A DNA stretch of 64,000 nt from an uncultured Bacilli bacterium (GTDB lineage: Bacteria; Bacillota_I; Bacilli_A; RF39; UBA660): NCBI GenBank assembly GCA_934086485.1, contig CAKOIF010000003.1:1-64000 (forward strand), read 5' to 3'. Made by a program: the position numbers and the translations under genes. Position 1 is the first letter of the stretch, and each line of letters begins with the position of its first letter. Under the pieces are notes generated by a model. That model was not told the origin of the DNA and made no database searches. It was given only the letters and a program-made list of their open reading frames with translations. Positions 16,324-25,301 of this stretch are shown in pieces.

Positions 16324-17885
16324 TACTTCACCCTAAATGATTTAGTACCCTTTCTTAAAATTATAATATAAAAAATAATAGATACAATAGATAAAAATAA
16401 AATTAGAATACCAATACTTAATAAATTTAATTTAATTTCAAAATAGTAAAATGCAAAAGCAAAAAAGTAAATTATATTATCTAAAAATTTATATATTTTA
16501 TTTACAATTGTTCCTTCAAAAGAATAAGGCTGAAAAATATAATAGATAAATATATAATAAATTGTATAAAATATTGTAAGTATCAAAGGAATAGTAGCTA
16601 AAATAATAACTTTTACAAAACTTGCATTTAAATTATAAACTAAATAAGTAAGTAAAAATGTTAAACTAATTATAAAAGATAAAAACAAGTTTTTCTTAAG
16701 CATATGTTTTAATCTTAAAAGCATATTTTCTTTTATACTTTGTTTATTACGATAAAAATTATAATTAACTAAAAATCTATCTATTTCTAAAAAACAAAGA
16801 TGTAAAAAACCAGAATTATATGAACAAGTAAAATATATTATTATAAAAAACAAATAGTTTAAATCAAACAACTTATCAATTATATTAACTATTTTAAAAA
16901 TATATGGTACTAAAAATAGAATAATGCATCCAATATATACAATAACTTCACTCATTTTAGTAACAGCACTTATATTTTTATGATATCTTTTTAAAAACAT
17001 ATTAAACAAATATTTATAGCCACTATTATTATCAGTTTGATTTTTATCAATGTTACTATTAATATTATTAATCATCATTTTAGTTACATTTTTATTATTT
17101 TGACTTATCTGTAGTCCCTTAATAAAGGTATCATTTAAATTTGCTTTATAAAATCTATCAAAATTATAGTTATTAATATACTTACTAATTAGTGTACATA
17201 CAACTATTGTGATAGCCATTATAAAAATCATTATTTTATTAGAAATATAAAAATTAAACTTATAAAGAAGTAATAAACAAATAATATAAGAAATAAATAT
17301 TAAAAATTTTAATATTGGTTTTTTCTTTATAATATAATTATTTCTTTTTACATTTTTTAAATATATATATTCCATTAAAATAGTTAAACATATACTCGAT
17401 AAAAAACAAATGCATAGTAAAAATAAATTAATTTTTAATGATTTATTAATTAAAATTATTGGTAATATTGCATATATTATTTTAGAAAATATCACTCCAG
17501 ACATTTTAATTTTAGCATACTTATTACCATTCATTCGAAGAAGTTTTATTAAATTATATTCCTTTAGTGTTACTCTATTTATTTTCACTATCAAACAATA
17601 TAATAAAACTAGAAAATAATAAAAGAAAAAGAAAGAATTAGTTTTTTCTTCAAAACAAATTACGAGTATTAAAGTTAAAAATAAATAAACTAAATTATTT
17701 TTTATAAATTTTAATGTATTTAAGGTTAAACAAACACCAGATTTAGCTTCATATTCACCAGTTAAATCATTATGAAAAAAATGTGAAAAAACTATATTTC
17801 GTGTTAAGAAATAGATTAATTTATTTATATTTTGAATAGCATCAAATTTTTTTATATAAAAATATGCTTTTAAATCATTTTTCAT
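16323..17885 (-). CDS. Polytopic membrane protein, probable ABC-2-like permease subunit
   Basis: 520 residues with about 12 hydrophobic segments interrupted by a polar Asn-rich loop near residues 255-290. No family motif is clear. It is probably the membrane partner of the ATPase whose gene overlaps its start by 11 bases at 17875-17885, and it is followed with a one-base overlap by a CPBP protease. Base composition is even more AT-rich than the neighbours, in line with many Phe, Ile, Leu, Tyr and Lys codons. Export of a peptide or lantibiotic-type immunity is a reasonable guess from context; nothing in the protein itself identifies the substrate. Confidence 0.7.
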   Translation of the reverse strand: MKNDLKAYFYIKKFDAIQNINKLIYFLTRNIVFSHFFHNDLTGEYEAKSGVCLTLNTLKFIKNNLVYLFLTLILVICFEEKTNSFFFFYYFLVLLYCLIVKINRVTLKEYNLIKLLRMNGNKYAKIKMSGVIFSKIIYAILPIILINKSLKINLFLLCICFLSSICLTILMEYIYLKNVKRNNYIIKKKPILKFLIFISYIICLLLLYKFNFYISNKIMIFIMAITIVVCTLISKYINNYNFDRFYKANLNDTFIKGLQISQNNKNVTKMMINNINSNIDKNQTDNNSGYKYLFNMFLKRYHKNISAVTKMSEVIVYIGCIILFLVPYIFKIVNIIDKLFDLNYLFFIIIYFTCSYNSGFLHLCFLEIDRFLVNYNFYRNKQSIKENMLLRLKHMLKKNLFLSFIISLTFLLTYLVYNLNASFVKVIILATIPLILTIFYTIYYIFIYYIFQPYSFEGTIVNKIYKFLDNIIYFFAFAFYYFEIKLNLLSIGILILFLSIVSIIFYIIILRKGTKSFRVK

Positions 17886-18570
17886 CTTTTAAAATCTCCA
17901 CGATTTTGTTTTCAAAAGAAGAAGATTTAATTATTTTTGAATCAATTAATTCAAGTTTTTTATTATTTAAAATTACAATTTCATTGCATATACTTGTTGC
18001 AAGTTCTAAAATATGAGTAGAAAAAATTATAATATGCTCTTTTTTTAATGATTTAAAAATATCTTTAATTTCTTTTGCAACTATTACATCAATTGAGGTT
18101 AATGGTTCATCTAGTAATATTATTTTAGGTTTTGAAATTATACACATTAATATCTGAAGTTTATTTTTCATTCCCATTGAATACTCTACAATTAATTTAT
18201 CTTGTTCTTCTTTAGTAAGTGATACTTTTTTAAAATAATCCTCTATTGCATCTAATTTATCAATTTTATTAATTTCCATATATGTTTTAATAAATTCATA
18301 ACCAGTTAAAAATTCTGGCAACATTGGGTTAGTTAACACTAGTCCTATATTTCCCTCTAAAGATTCTTTTTTACAATCATCAGTTTCAATATAAAAATTT
18401 CCTTTTTCAAAAGGAATTAAATCATCTAAACAATTAAAAAAAGTTGTTTTACCGCTTCCATTTCTACCAAGTAATCCATATATTTTACCACTTTCAAAAG
18501 AAAAAGAAATATCATTTAAAACTAAATTATCTCCATATTTTTTTGTTAAATCTTCAATTATTAATCTCAC
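17875..18570 (-). CDS. ABC transporter ATP-binding protein
   Basis: 231 residues from the GTG at 18570, which has AGGTGAT four bases upstream; an in-frame GTG at 18579 lies inside that ribosome-binding site and is unlikely. Walker A is GRNGSGKTT, Walker B KIILLDEPLTSID, switch His FSTHI. The signature is unusual, YSMGMKNKL instead of LSGGQ, as seen in ABC-2-type drug or lantibiotic exporters. It heads a three-gene unit (ATPase, permease, CPBP protease) whose members overlap. It would drive the membrane protein encoded downstream. Confidence 0.88.
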   Translation of the reverse strand: MRLIIEDLTKKYGDNLVLNDISFSFESGKIYGLLGRNGSGKTTFFNCLDDLIPFEKGNFYIETDDCKKESLEGNIGLVLTNPMLPEFLTGYEFIKTYMEINKIDKLDAIEDYFKKVSLTKEEQDKLIVEYSMGMKNKLQILMCIISKPKIILLDEPLTSIDVIVAKEIKDIFKSLKKEHIIIFSTHILELATSICNEIVILNNKKLELIDSKIIKSSSFENKIVEILKDEK

Positions 18571-18617
18571 TACAATCACCTATAATAAATATAACACATA
18601 ACATTTTAAAAATATAT

Positions 18618-18638
18618 AAAAAAGTAGCATTTGCTACT
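18618..18638 (-). terminator. Intrinsic terminator of the pyrophosphatase gene
   Basis: Minus-strand AGTAGC-AAAT-GCTACT with T run, identical to the terminator at 15410-15431 and likewise overlapping the TAG stop of its gene. Confidence 0.85.
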
Positions 18639-20250
18639 CTATTACTTTCATTATAAGAGGAAGTATCTGTTTTTTACGAGACATTATTCCTGGTAAAAAT
18701 ATTCCTTCATAAGCATCCCTTAAATTAAAAGCATTTTTTATTAAATTTTTACTATTTTCATTATAAATTACATAGCTACCCTTTTTCAAAATATCAGTTA
18801 TAAATATTAATACTGCTTTATAATTTATTTCACTCATTTCATTTAATTCATTAATATAACTATCTATATCTTTTTCAATTTCATCAAAATCCATAGTGGT
18901 AATAACTGCAATACCATAATCTTTATCATTAACTGAATAATTTTTAAAGTCTTGATGTATTAACTCTTTTACACTTAATCCCTTAATTGAGGATGCCTCT
19001 TTTAACATTTGAATTCCATATTCATTTATATCTACCTTTGCAAGTTTTGCAAGTTCTTTCGAAGATTTTATATCATCTTCAGTTGTAGTTGGTGAGGAAA
19101 ATAAAAGTGTATCTGAAATTAATGCTGATAATAAAAGACCTGCAATATCTCTTGGTATTTTAATTCTTTCTTTTATAAATTGTTCATATATAATCGTAGC
19201 GGTACATCCAAGAGGTTTACATAAAAATGTAATTGGTTCTTTAGTACCTATATCACCAAGATTATGATGATCCACAATCTCTAATATTTCTGCTTCCTCC
19301 AGTCCATCAATAGATTGAGAATATGTATTATGGTCTACCAAAATAACTTTTTTCTTTTCATATTCATTCATATGAGTTACTTTTATAACTCCTAAACATT
19401 CATTATTATCTTTAACAACTGGATAATTTGTATAACTTATTCTTTTTGTAAGTGATAAAAAATCAGTATAATAAGAATGAATATTAACAGTAGTAAGATT
19501 TCCTTCATTATTACATAAATTCTTAATATAACCAGTATTTGGAAGTAAAAAGCATATTGTTGCAGTGGAATGATTACAAGTTATTATCGTTACATTATTT
19601 TTTCTAGCTTTTTTTAATAATCTTTCTGGAAGTACTCTACCCCTTGTTAAAATAATTAATTTTACCTTTTTACTTATAGCATTTTCTATTATATGATATC
19701 TATCTCCGACTACTAAAATAGTATTTTCATCTAGTTCATTTTTTCTTGAAAACTCTTCATTTGAACAAGTTATATAAATTGTTTTACCTAAAACTTCATC
19801 AATTTGTCCACATAAAATAGTTCCATCTAAAAGTTCTAATATATTTTTAAGTGATGTATGAAGTGTAGTTTTATCTTCGAGTGCAAGATAATTTACAACA
19901 TCCTTTAAATTTATATAACCAGTTAATATCTTCTTTTCATCTACAAGTGGTATAGCATTTAAATCTTTATCTTTCATAAATTTAATAGTATTACCTATAC
20001 TTTCATATTCATTTATAAAGGCACCTTTTTCATATTTTAAATCTTTTATTTGTACTTTAACATCATTTAAATATGAAGGAACAGGTGTATTAAAATAATT
20101 TAAAACATATTTTGTTCCATTATTAACTTGGCCTATAACTTTAGGCGTTGCAGGTATTCCTTGCATATTTTTAAGGTATGCTAAAGCAATTGCACTACAT
20201 ACTGAATCTGTATCTGGATTTTTATGACCAAAAACATATATTTGTTTCAT
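18634..20250 (-). CDS. DHH-family manganese-dependent inorganic pyrophosphatase with CBS/DRTGG insert
   Basis: 538 residues. The N-terminal DHH motif I reads GHKNPDTDSVCSA (residues 8-20), and later motifs include DHNT and VDHHNLGD, followed by the DHHA2-type C-terminal domain. Between motif I and the rest there is an insert of about 240 residues with two CBS-like halves and a DRTGG-like domain, the layout of CBS-PPases that are regulated by adenine nucleotides. The enzyme splits pyrophosphate released by biosynthesis and keeps those reactions forward. Start ATG 20250 has GGTGAT upstream. A 55-base repeat lies just before it and reappears upstream of the fic gene. Confidence 0.9.
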   Translation of the reverse strand: MKQIYVFGHKNPDTDSVCSAIALAYLKNMQGIPATPKVIGQVNNGTKYVLNYFNTPVPSYLNDVKVQIKDLKYEKGAFINEYESIGNTIKFMKDKDLNAIPLVDEKKILTGYINLKDVVNYLALEDKTTLHTSLKNILELLDGTILCGQIDEVLGKTIYITCSNEEFSRKNELDENTILVVGDRYHIIENAISKKVKLIILTRGRVLPERLLKKARKNNVTIITCNHSTATICFLLPNTGYIKNLCNNEGNLTTVNIHSYYTDFLSLTKRISYTNYPVVKDNNECLGVIKVTHMNEYEKKKVILVDHNTYSQSIDGLEEAEILEIVDHHNLGDIGTKEPITFLCKPLGCTATIIYEQFIKERIKIPRDIAGLLLSALISDTLLFSSPTTTEDDIKSSKELAKLAKVDINEYGIQMLKEASSIKGLSVKELIHQDFKNYSVNDKDYGIAVITTMDFDEIEKDIDSYINELNEMSEINYKAVLIFITDILKKGSYVIYNENSKNLIKNAFNLRDAYEGIFLPGIMSRKKQILPLIMKVIE

Positions 20251-20261
20251 CTACTATCACC

Positions 20262-20316
20262 ATATTAATGGTATCATATTTTTAATAAAATTTAAATAAA
20301 AAAAATGGATTATACA
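20262..20316. repeat. Left copy of direct repeat flanking the fic gene
   Basis: Nearly identical to 20977-21030, differing only in the length of an A run (8 versus 7). It covers the sequence before the pyrophosphatase start and includes the last codons and stop of fic. Confidence 0.9.
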
Positions 20317-20960
20317 CCATCTATTGCATTTGTATAAATCCACTTTTTAATTTTTTCATAACTACCTGTTTCATAAAAATTAATTAACTTGCTAAAATAC
20401 TGTCCTATTTTATCTACTGGAATAGCAATAATGCCTTGTCCATTTTTAATCATTTCTTTATTTGCCACTAAATTTGCTACTCTTTTATTACCATCTTTAA
20501 ACATTTGACTTCTTTGTATCCAGCAAAATAAGGTAATACATCTATCAATTGGACTATCAATTTTCATAATATCAGCAAGTTCTTTATCATAATCACATTC
20601 ACTAGGAAGTTTTGGTCTCCAGTTTGTTCCTGTAATACCTACACCACAGTCTCTATATTCTCCAAGAGGACTTACACTTTGCCCTTTACAAATTTCAAAA
20701 TGAACTTTTTTAATATAATCCATAGTAAGTGGCTCTTCGATACTTCCAAGAACCATTTCCCAGCAGTCTTTCAATCCTTTTAATTTTAACATATCATCTA
20801 TAGAAATATTTCCAGTATTTACATTGTTATAAAATGCTACTGTATCGGCAAATGTGATAGCAATTCCCTCTAAATTAGCACTTTTATATAAATTATCAAT
20901 TATTTTTCTTTTAGCAAAGAAAATATTGTCTTGAACACTCATATTATATTTACTTTCCAT
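20310..20960 (-). CDS. Fic-domain protein with N-terminal inhibitory motif and substituted catalytic histidine
   Basis: 216 residues with GAGGTAATT before the ATG. The Fic core is recognised by GEYRDCGVGITG and the loop QMFKDGNKR at about 152-160. In active Fic proteins this loop begins with His (HxFxxGNxR); here that position is Gln. The phosphate-binding GN-x-R part is kept. An inhibitory helix motif SANLEG (S-x3-E-G, residues 27-32) at the N-terminus marks class II architecture. Active relatives transfer AMP to target proteins. Loss of the His would remove the general base, so this may be a pseudoenzyme, a nucleotide-binding regulator, or an enzyme with changed chemistry. The gene is bracketed by 54-55-base direct repeats, suggesting insertion. 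Confidence 0.88.
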   Translation of the reverse strand: MESKYNMSVQDNIFFAKRKIIDNLYKSANLEGIAITFADTVAFYNNVNTGNISIDDMLKLKGLKDCWEMVLGSIEEPLTMDYIKKVHFEICKGQSVSPLGEYRDCGVGITGTNWRPKLPSECDYDKELADIMKIDSPIDRCITLFCWIQRSQMFKDGNKRVANLVANKEMIKNGQGIIAIPVDKIGQYFSKLINFYETGSYEKIKKWIYTNAIDGV

Positions 20961-20976
20961 AATTACCTCGTTTTCT

Positions 20977-21030
20977 ATATTAATGGTATCATATTTTTAA
21001 TAAAATTTAAATAAAAAAATGGATTATACA
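20977..21030. repeat. Right copy of direct repeat flanking the fic gene
   Basis: Same sequence as 20262-20316 apart from one fewer A. It lies between the divergent fic and uvrB starts. Confidence 0.9.
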
Positions 21031-21121
21031 AAATTCAAAATATATAAATTAATAGTTTTGTTAAACATTACCATACTAATAAAGATAATAATGTGATAAA
21101 ATATGTTTGATTGGAGGAAGT

Positions 21122-23068
21122 ATGTTTAAATTAGTTAGTAAATTCTCTCCTGCTGGAGATCAAAATGAAGCAATAGATAAATTAGTGGAGGGCTTAAATA
21201 ATCATGAAAAAAATCAAGTTCTTTTGGGAGCCACTGGTACGGGAAAAACTTTTACAATTGCTAATGTTATAGAAAAAACTGGTAAGCCTACTTTAGTTTT
21301 ATCACATAATAAAACACTTGCTGGACAACTTTATGCCGAACTTAAGGAAATGTTTCCAGAAAATCATGTAGAATACTTTGTATCATACTATGACTATTAT
21401 CAACCCGAGGCTTATGTACCATCATCAGATACATATATTGAAAAAGATTCCTCAATAAATGATGAAATCGATGAACTTCGTCATAAAGCAACTTCTGCGC
21501 TTATTAATTATGATGATGTAATAGTTGTATCAAGTGTATCTTGTATATATAATATAGGTCAAAAAGAAGATTACGAAAAAAATATGTTTGTTATAAATAT
21601 TGGTGATACATTTTCAAGAAATTTTATTATTAATAAACTAGTTGATATGACTTATGAAAGAAATGAACTTGATTTTCATCGTGGAACATTTAGAGTTCGT
21701 GGAAATAGTATTGATATAGTACCAATAAATGAAAAAAGTGAAGCAATAAGAATTGATTTGGATGATGATAAAGTTGAAAGTATTACTATATTTGACCCTC
21801 TTACAGGAAGTGTCCTTAAAAGAAAACAAACTGTTATAATATCTCCAGCATCACTTTTTGTAACAAGTAAAGAAACTTTAGAAAAAGCAGTAGCTAATAT
21901 AAAAAAAGAGCTTGATGAAAGACTTAAAGAACTTCATGAAAATGGTAAACTTATTGAGGAACAAAGATTAAAAGAAAGAACTAATTATGATATGGAAATG
22001 CTTCTTGAAACTGGATTTTGTAATGGAATTGAAAACTATTCAAGACACCTATCTCTAAAAGAGGCCGGTGAAACGCCAACAACTCTTATGGACTTTTTCC
22101 CTAAAGACTACCTTTTGGTAATTGATGAAAGTCATGTAACCCTACCTCAAGTAAGAGCCATGTATAATGGAGATAGAATGCGTAAACAAACTTTAGTGGA
22201 TTATGGATTTAGACTTCCCTCTGCCCTAGATAATAGACCTTTAAAGTTCGAAGAATTTAATGAAAAAATTAATGAAGTTATATATGTATCAGCAACTCCT
22301 GGAGATTATGAACTATCACTTACTGGTGGTAAATATATAGAGCAAATTATAAGACCTACAGGACTTCTTGACCCTACTATTGAGGTTAAGAAAACCGAAG
22401 GACAAATTGATGATATAGTTTCACAAATTAATTTATGTAAAGAAAAAAATGAAAGAGTGTTAATTACTACTCTAACTATTAAAATGAGTGAGGAACTAAC
22501 AGATTACCTAAAAAATCTTAATATTAAAGTAGCTTATTTACATAATGAAATTAAAACTTTAGATAGACTTAAAATTATTCATGATTTAAGATGTGGTAAA
22601 TATGACTGTATTGTTGGAATAAACCTTTTAAGGGAGGGATTAGATATTCCTGAAGTAAGTCTTATATGCATACTTGATGCTGATAAACAAGGATTTTTAA
22701 GAAGTACAAGAAGTTTAATTCAAACTATCGGAAGGGCTGCAAGAAATAAAAATGGTCATGTTATTATGTATGCTGATACTATTTCAGATGCTATGAATGA
22801 AGCAATTAAAGAAACCTCTCGAAGAAGAACCATCCAAGAAAAATATAATAAAGATCATGGAATTGTTCCTCAAACAATTATAAAAAGTATTAAAGATATA
22901 CCTACTACTGATGAAGAAAATAAAGAAAGTAAGAAAATGAGTAAACAATCTAAGAAAGAAATGCTAATTAAAATTGAAAATGAAATGAAAGAGGCTGCAA
23001 AAGCATTAGACTTTGAAAAAGCTATGGAACTTCGAGATATTTTATTTGAACTAAAAGAAAAGAAATAA
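21122..23068 (+). CDS. uvrB: UvrB, excinuclease ABC subunit B
   Basis: 648 residues from the ATG at 21122, chosen because GGAGG lies at 21113-21117; the TTG at 21107 would place the start before its own ribosome-binding site. Walker A GATGTGKT, the beta-hairpin region YYDYYQPEAYVPSSDTYIEK, the helicase motif VIDESH, motif VI QTIGRAARN and a C-terminal UVR domain (about 610-648) are all present. UvrB loads on DNA with UvrA, verifies the lesion and recruits UvrC for incision. It stands alone: uvrA and uvrC are not adjacent. A shared bidirectional hairpin separates it from the convergent queH. Confidence 0.98.
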   Translation: MFKLVSKFSPAGDQNEAIDKLVEGLNNHEKNQVLLGATGTGKTFTIANVIEKTGKPTLVLSHNKTLAGQLYAELKEMFPENHVEYFVSYYDYYQPEAYVPSSDTYIEKDSSINDEIDELRHKATSALINYDDVIVVSSVSCIYNIGQKEDYEKNMFVINIGDTFSRNFIINKLVDMTYERNELDFHRGTFRVRGNSIDIVPINEKSEAIRIDLDDDKVESITIFDPLTGSVLKRKQTVIISPASLFVTSKETLEKAVANIKKELDERLKELHENGKLIEEQRLKERTNYDMEMLLETGFCNGIENYSRHLSLKEAGETPTTLMDFFPKDYLLVIDESHVTLPQVRAMYNGDRMRKQTLVDYGFRLPSALDNRPLKFEEFNEKINEVIYVSATPGDYELSLTGGKYIEQIIRPTGLLDPTIEVKKTEGQIDDIVSQINLCKEKNERVLITTLTIKMSEELTDYLKNLNIKVAYLHNEIKTLDRLKIIHDLRCGKYDCIVGINLLREGLDIPEVSLICILDADKQGFLRSTRSLIQTIGRAARNKNGHVIMYADTISDAMNEAIKETSRRRTIQEKYNKDHGIVPQTIIKSIKDIPTTDEENKESKKMSKQSKKEMLIKIENEMKEAAKALDFEKAMELRDILFELKEKK

Positions 23069-23091
23069 ATTACAAACTAACTTATTTCTTT
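23059..23091. terminator. Bidirectional terminator between uvrB and queH
   Basis: AAAGAAATAA (23059-23068) pairs with TTATTTCTTT (23082-23091), with T runs on both sides. It overlaps the uvrB stop and lies within the queH 3' end. Confidence 0.75.
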
Positions 23092-23691
23092 TTTGTTTTC
23101 TTTAGAATAAATACATCCACAGTAGTTTTGTCTATATAAATTATATTTTTTTGAATATTCAATTGATTTTTTATAACCATCTTCTTTTTTAAAATCCGAA
23201 TATAAATACTTTATATCATATTTTTTCTCTAACATATTTCCTATTTCATTTAATACTCGAGAATTTTTAAAAGGACTTACTGATAAAGTAGTGCAAAAAT
23301 AATCAAAGTTGTTTTCTTTAGCAAGAATTGCAGTCTTTTCTATTCTTAAAGTATAACATTTATGACATCTTTTTCCACCTTCGGGTATATTCTCTAAACC
23401 CTTAGCTATAATTTTAAATTTTTCATTTTCATAATCACAATCTAAAAAGGATATTTGATTTTTACTAGGAAATGACTTGATAAATCTTTTTTGTTCCTCT
23501 TTTCTTTTTTCATACTCTGAAAACGGTTCAATATTTGGATTGTAATATAAAACAGTTACTAAAAAGTAGTCTGACAATCTTGCAAGTACTTGTGATGAAC
23601 AAGGTGCACAACAACTATGTAATAAAACCCTAGGAGTTCCTTTTATATTTTTTATTATATCTTTAAACACATTATCATAATTAACATTCAT
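23077..23691 (-). CDS. queH: QueH, epoxyqueuosine reductase (non-orthologous to QueG)
   Basis: 204 residues. The Cys motifs that define QueH (DUF208) are present in order: HSCCAPCS near residue 25, GGKRCHKCYTLR near residue 107, and NYCGC near the C-terminus, ligands for an iron-sulfur cluster and a second metal site. The enzyme performs the last step of queuosine formation in tRNA, reducing epoxyqueuosine. No other queuosine genes are in the window. Start ATG 23691; convergent with uvrB through a shared terminator. Confidence 0.92.
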   Translation of the reverse strand: MNVNYDNVFKDIIKNIKGTPRVLLHSCCAPCSSQVLARLSDYFLVTVLYYNPNIEPFSEYEKRKEEQKRFIKSFPSKNQISFLDCDYENEKFKIIAKGLENIPEGGKRCHKCYTLRIEKTAILAKENNFDYFCTTLSVSPFKNSRVLNEIGNMLEKKYDIKYLYSDFKKEDGYKKSIEYSKKYNLYRQNYCGCIYSKENKKEIS

Positions 23692-23742
23692 ATTATTTCC
23701 CTTTCAAAAAGTATTTTATCACTATTTAACTTTTTTCACAAT

Positions 23743-23769
23743 GAAAAAGCCTAAAGATTATCTTTAAGC
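23743..23769 (-). terminator. Intrinsic terminator after the Smr-domain gene
   Basis: Minus-strand GCTTAAAGA-TAA-TCTTTAGGC with one mismatch, followed by TTTTT; overlaps the TAG stop at 23751. Confidence 0.75.
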
Positions 23770-24008
23770 TCTACTATAGTTTGTCCTAAATTCCAGTTAT
23801 CTAAATAATATTTTTTTATTCGTTTATTTTCATTTAAAACTCTATGAACTTCTTTGGTTAAAATATTTGTGCTTTTACCATGAATTATAACAACTACTTC
23901 ATTATGTAGTAAAATATTTTCGTTGATAAAATCATTTACAAGTACCTCCACCATACTTTCGATTTCTCCGTGTAAATCAAGATGGGGAGTTTTACTGGTA
24001 ATAATCAT
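23751..24008 (-). CDS. Small stand-alone Smr-domain protein
   Basis: 85 residues, essentially one Smr domain. DLHGE at about 11-15 and IIHGKSTNIL at about 41-50 correspond to the LDLHG and HGxGxGxL motifs, and the C-terminus has NWNLGQTIVEL in place of the usual GGxGxTxVxL. Smr domains (MutS2 and SmrA/B) bind branched DNA or cleave mRNA at stalled or collided ribosomes. Here HGxG is HGKS, so nuclease activity is uncertain. Its start overlaps the stop of the upstream sugar kinase (TAATG-type), so the two genes are co-translated, although no functional link is obvious. Confidence 0.8.
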   Translation of the reverse strand: MIITSKTPHLDLHGEIESMVEVLVNDFINENILLHNEVVVIIHGKSTNILTKEVHRVLNENKRIKKYYLDNWNLGQTIVELKDNL

Positions 24009-24970
24009 TACATTCCAGCTTCAGTTGCTATAACTGGTGGAGTTTCTTTTGGAATAGTTCCTTCATCCGGATATTTTTGTAAGAAATATTTCATTATTTC
24101 ATCATATTCCGGAATAGAGGTTCTTCCTCCTATTTTAACTACTGAAAGACCCGAAGCAATATTTGCAAATGTTACAGTCTTTTCAATATCATACCCTTTC
24201 AAAAGAGCATAAGCAAAACTTCCACAGAAAATATCTTTTGCACCAGTGGCATCTACTTCATTTACTTTAAGACCAGGCATAACTTTTATTTGATTGTCCA
24301 TTAAATACATTGCCCCTTTATCTCCTAAAGTTACAATAATATTTCTATTTGGAAATTTATTTAATAGTGCTGAATAGCAATTTACTAAAGAATTTGGATT
24401 ATTAAAATCTATTTTTACACCAGATACATATGAAGCAAAATCTTTACTTGCAATAATATATTTTGCATATTTACAAAGTTCAATTGTTTCAGAATTTGCA
24501 ATTTTTGCATCTATAACTGTAATTTTATTAGCATATTTATTAAAGGCCGCTAAAGAAGCACCATAGTCAAATGAATCGACTAAAACAAGATCAGGATCCA
24601 TTGGAAATTCAGTTTTCTTCATAAGTAATTTTTCTTTATTAATATTTAAAATAGTTCTCTTCTTTTCTTTTTCATTTAACAAAATATATGAAAGCGCTGT
24701 TCTTTTTTCATATGCTATTTCCATATACTCAGTATGGACACCTACTTTTTCAAGTTCTTTACGAATAGTGTTACCGAAAGTATCATCACCTACCATTGAA
24801 CCTAAATAAGAATCAATTTTGTATTTTCCCAATAAATAAGCAGCGTTCGCAGAACTTCCTCCACCACACTCATAAACTTCATTAAAACTAGTTACAGAAC
24901 CTTCCTCAGGAAACTTATCAACTTTTGTAGTTACATCAAATGTAGACTGTCCTACACATAATACTTTCAT
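24008..24970 (-). CDS. PfkB-family (ribokinase-like) carbohydrate kinase
   Basis: 320 residues. The N-terminal VCVGQSTFDVT-type strand, GGGSSANAAYLLGKY near residue 37 and the C-terminal signature DATGAKDIFCGSF (PfkB signature 2, usually DTTGAGD) identify the family. The catalytic Asp of GAKD is kept, while the second Gly of the anion hole is Lys. Members phosphorylate ribose, fructose, adenosine or related sugars and nucleosides; the substrate cannot be read from the sequence. It shares an operon with the Smr-domain gene and lies head-to-head with the DUF1653 gene. Confidence 0.88.
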   Translation of the reverse strand: MKVLCVGQSTFDVTTKVDKFPEEGSVTSFNEVYECGGGSSANAAYLLGKYKIDSYLGSMVGDDTFGNTIRKELEKVGVHTEYMEIAYEKRTALSYILLNEKEKKRTILNINKEKLLMKKTEFPMDPDLVLVDSFDYGASLAAFNKYANKITVIDAKIANSETIELCKYAKYIIASKDFASYVSGVKIDFNNPNSLVNCYSALLNKFPNRNIIVTLGDKGAMYLMDNQIKVMPGLKVNEVDATGAKDIFCGSFAYALLKGYDIEKTVTFANIASGLSVVKIGGRTSIPEYDEIMKYFLQKYPDEGTIPKETPPVIATEAGM

Positions 24971-25058
24971 ATAATCAACCTACCTTCTATATAATTATAT
25001 AATAAAATCTAGATATTTTAAAGCAAAAATTGTATAATATTTATTAGGTGATAAAAAT

Positions 25059-25301
25059 ATGAGAGAAATTGAGGAAAACAAAACATATAGACATTTTAAA
25101 GGAAATGTTTACAAAGTACTATTCGTTGGTAATGATAGTGAAAAAACTGATGAAAATGGTAATCCCGTAAAAGTGGTAATCTACAAGTCAAACCACGATG
25201 GTAAAATATGGGTAAGACCTTATGATAACTTTGTATCAAAAGTTGATAAAGAAAAATACCCAAGTGCTGAACAAGAATATCGTTTTGAAATGGTAGATTA
25301 A
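25059..25301 (+). CDS. DUF1653 domain protein
   Basis: 80 residues with TAGGTGAT seven bases before the ATG. The sequence has the DUF1653 pattern: YRHFKGNVYKVL, a central VVIYKS strand, IWVRPYDNF and a YRFE ending. It is a small cytoplasmic beta-barrel-like protein widespread in Firmicutes and Proteobacteria; its function is not established. The last four bases overlap the 3' end of the convergent YetF-like gene, so no separate terminator exists between them. Confidence 0.9.
   Translation: MREIEENKTYRHFKGNVYKVLFVGNDSEKTDENGNPVKVVIYKSNHDGKIWVRPYDNFVSKVDKEKYPSAEQEYRFEMVD

Noticed and set aside
15427..18570. Complete bacteriocin biosynthesis locus
   Set aside because: ABC ATPase, membrane protein and CPBP protease fit export or immunity, but no precursor peptide or modifying enzyme was found in or next to the operon.
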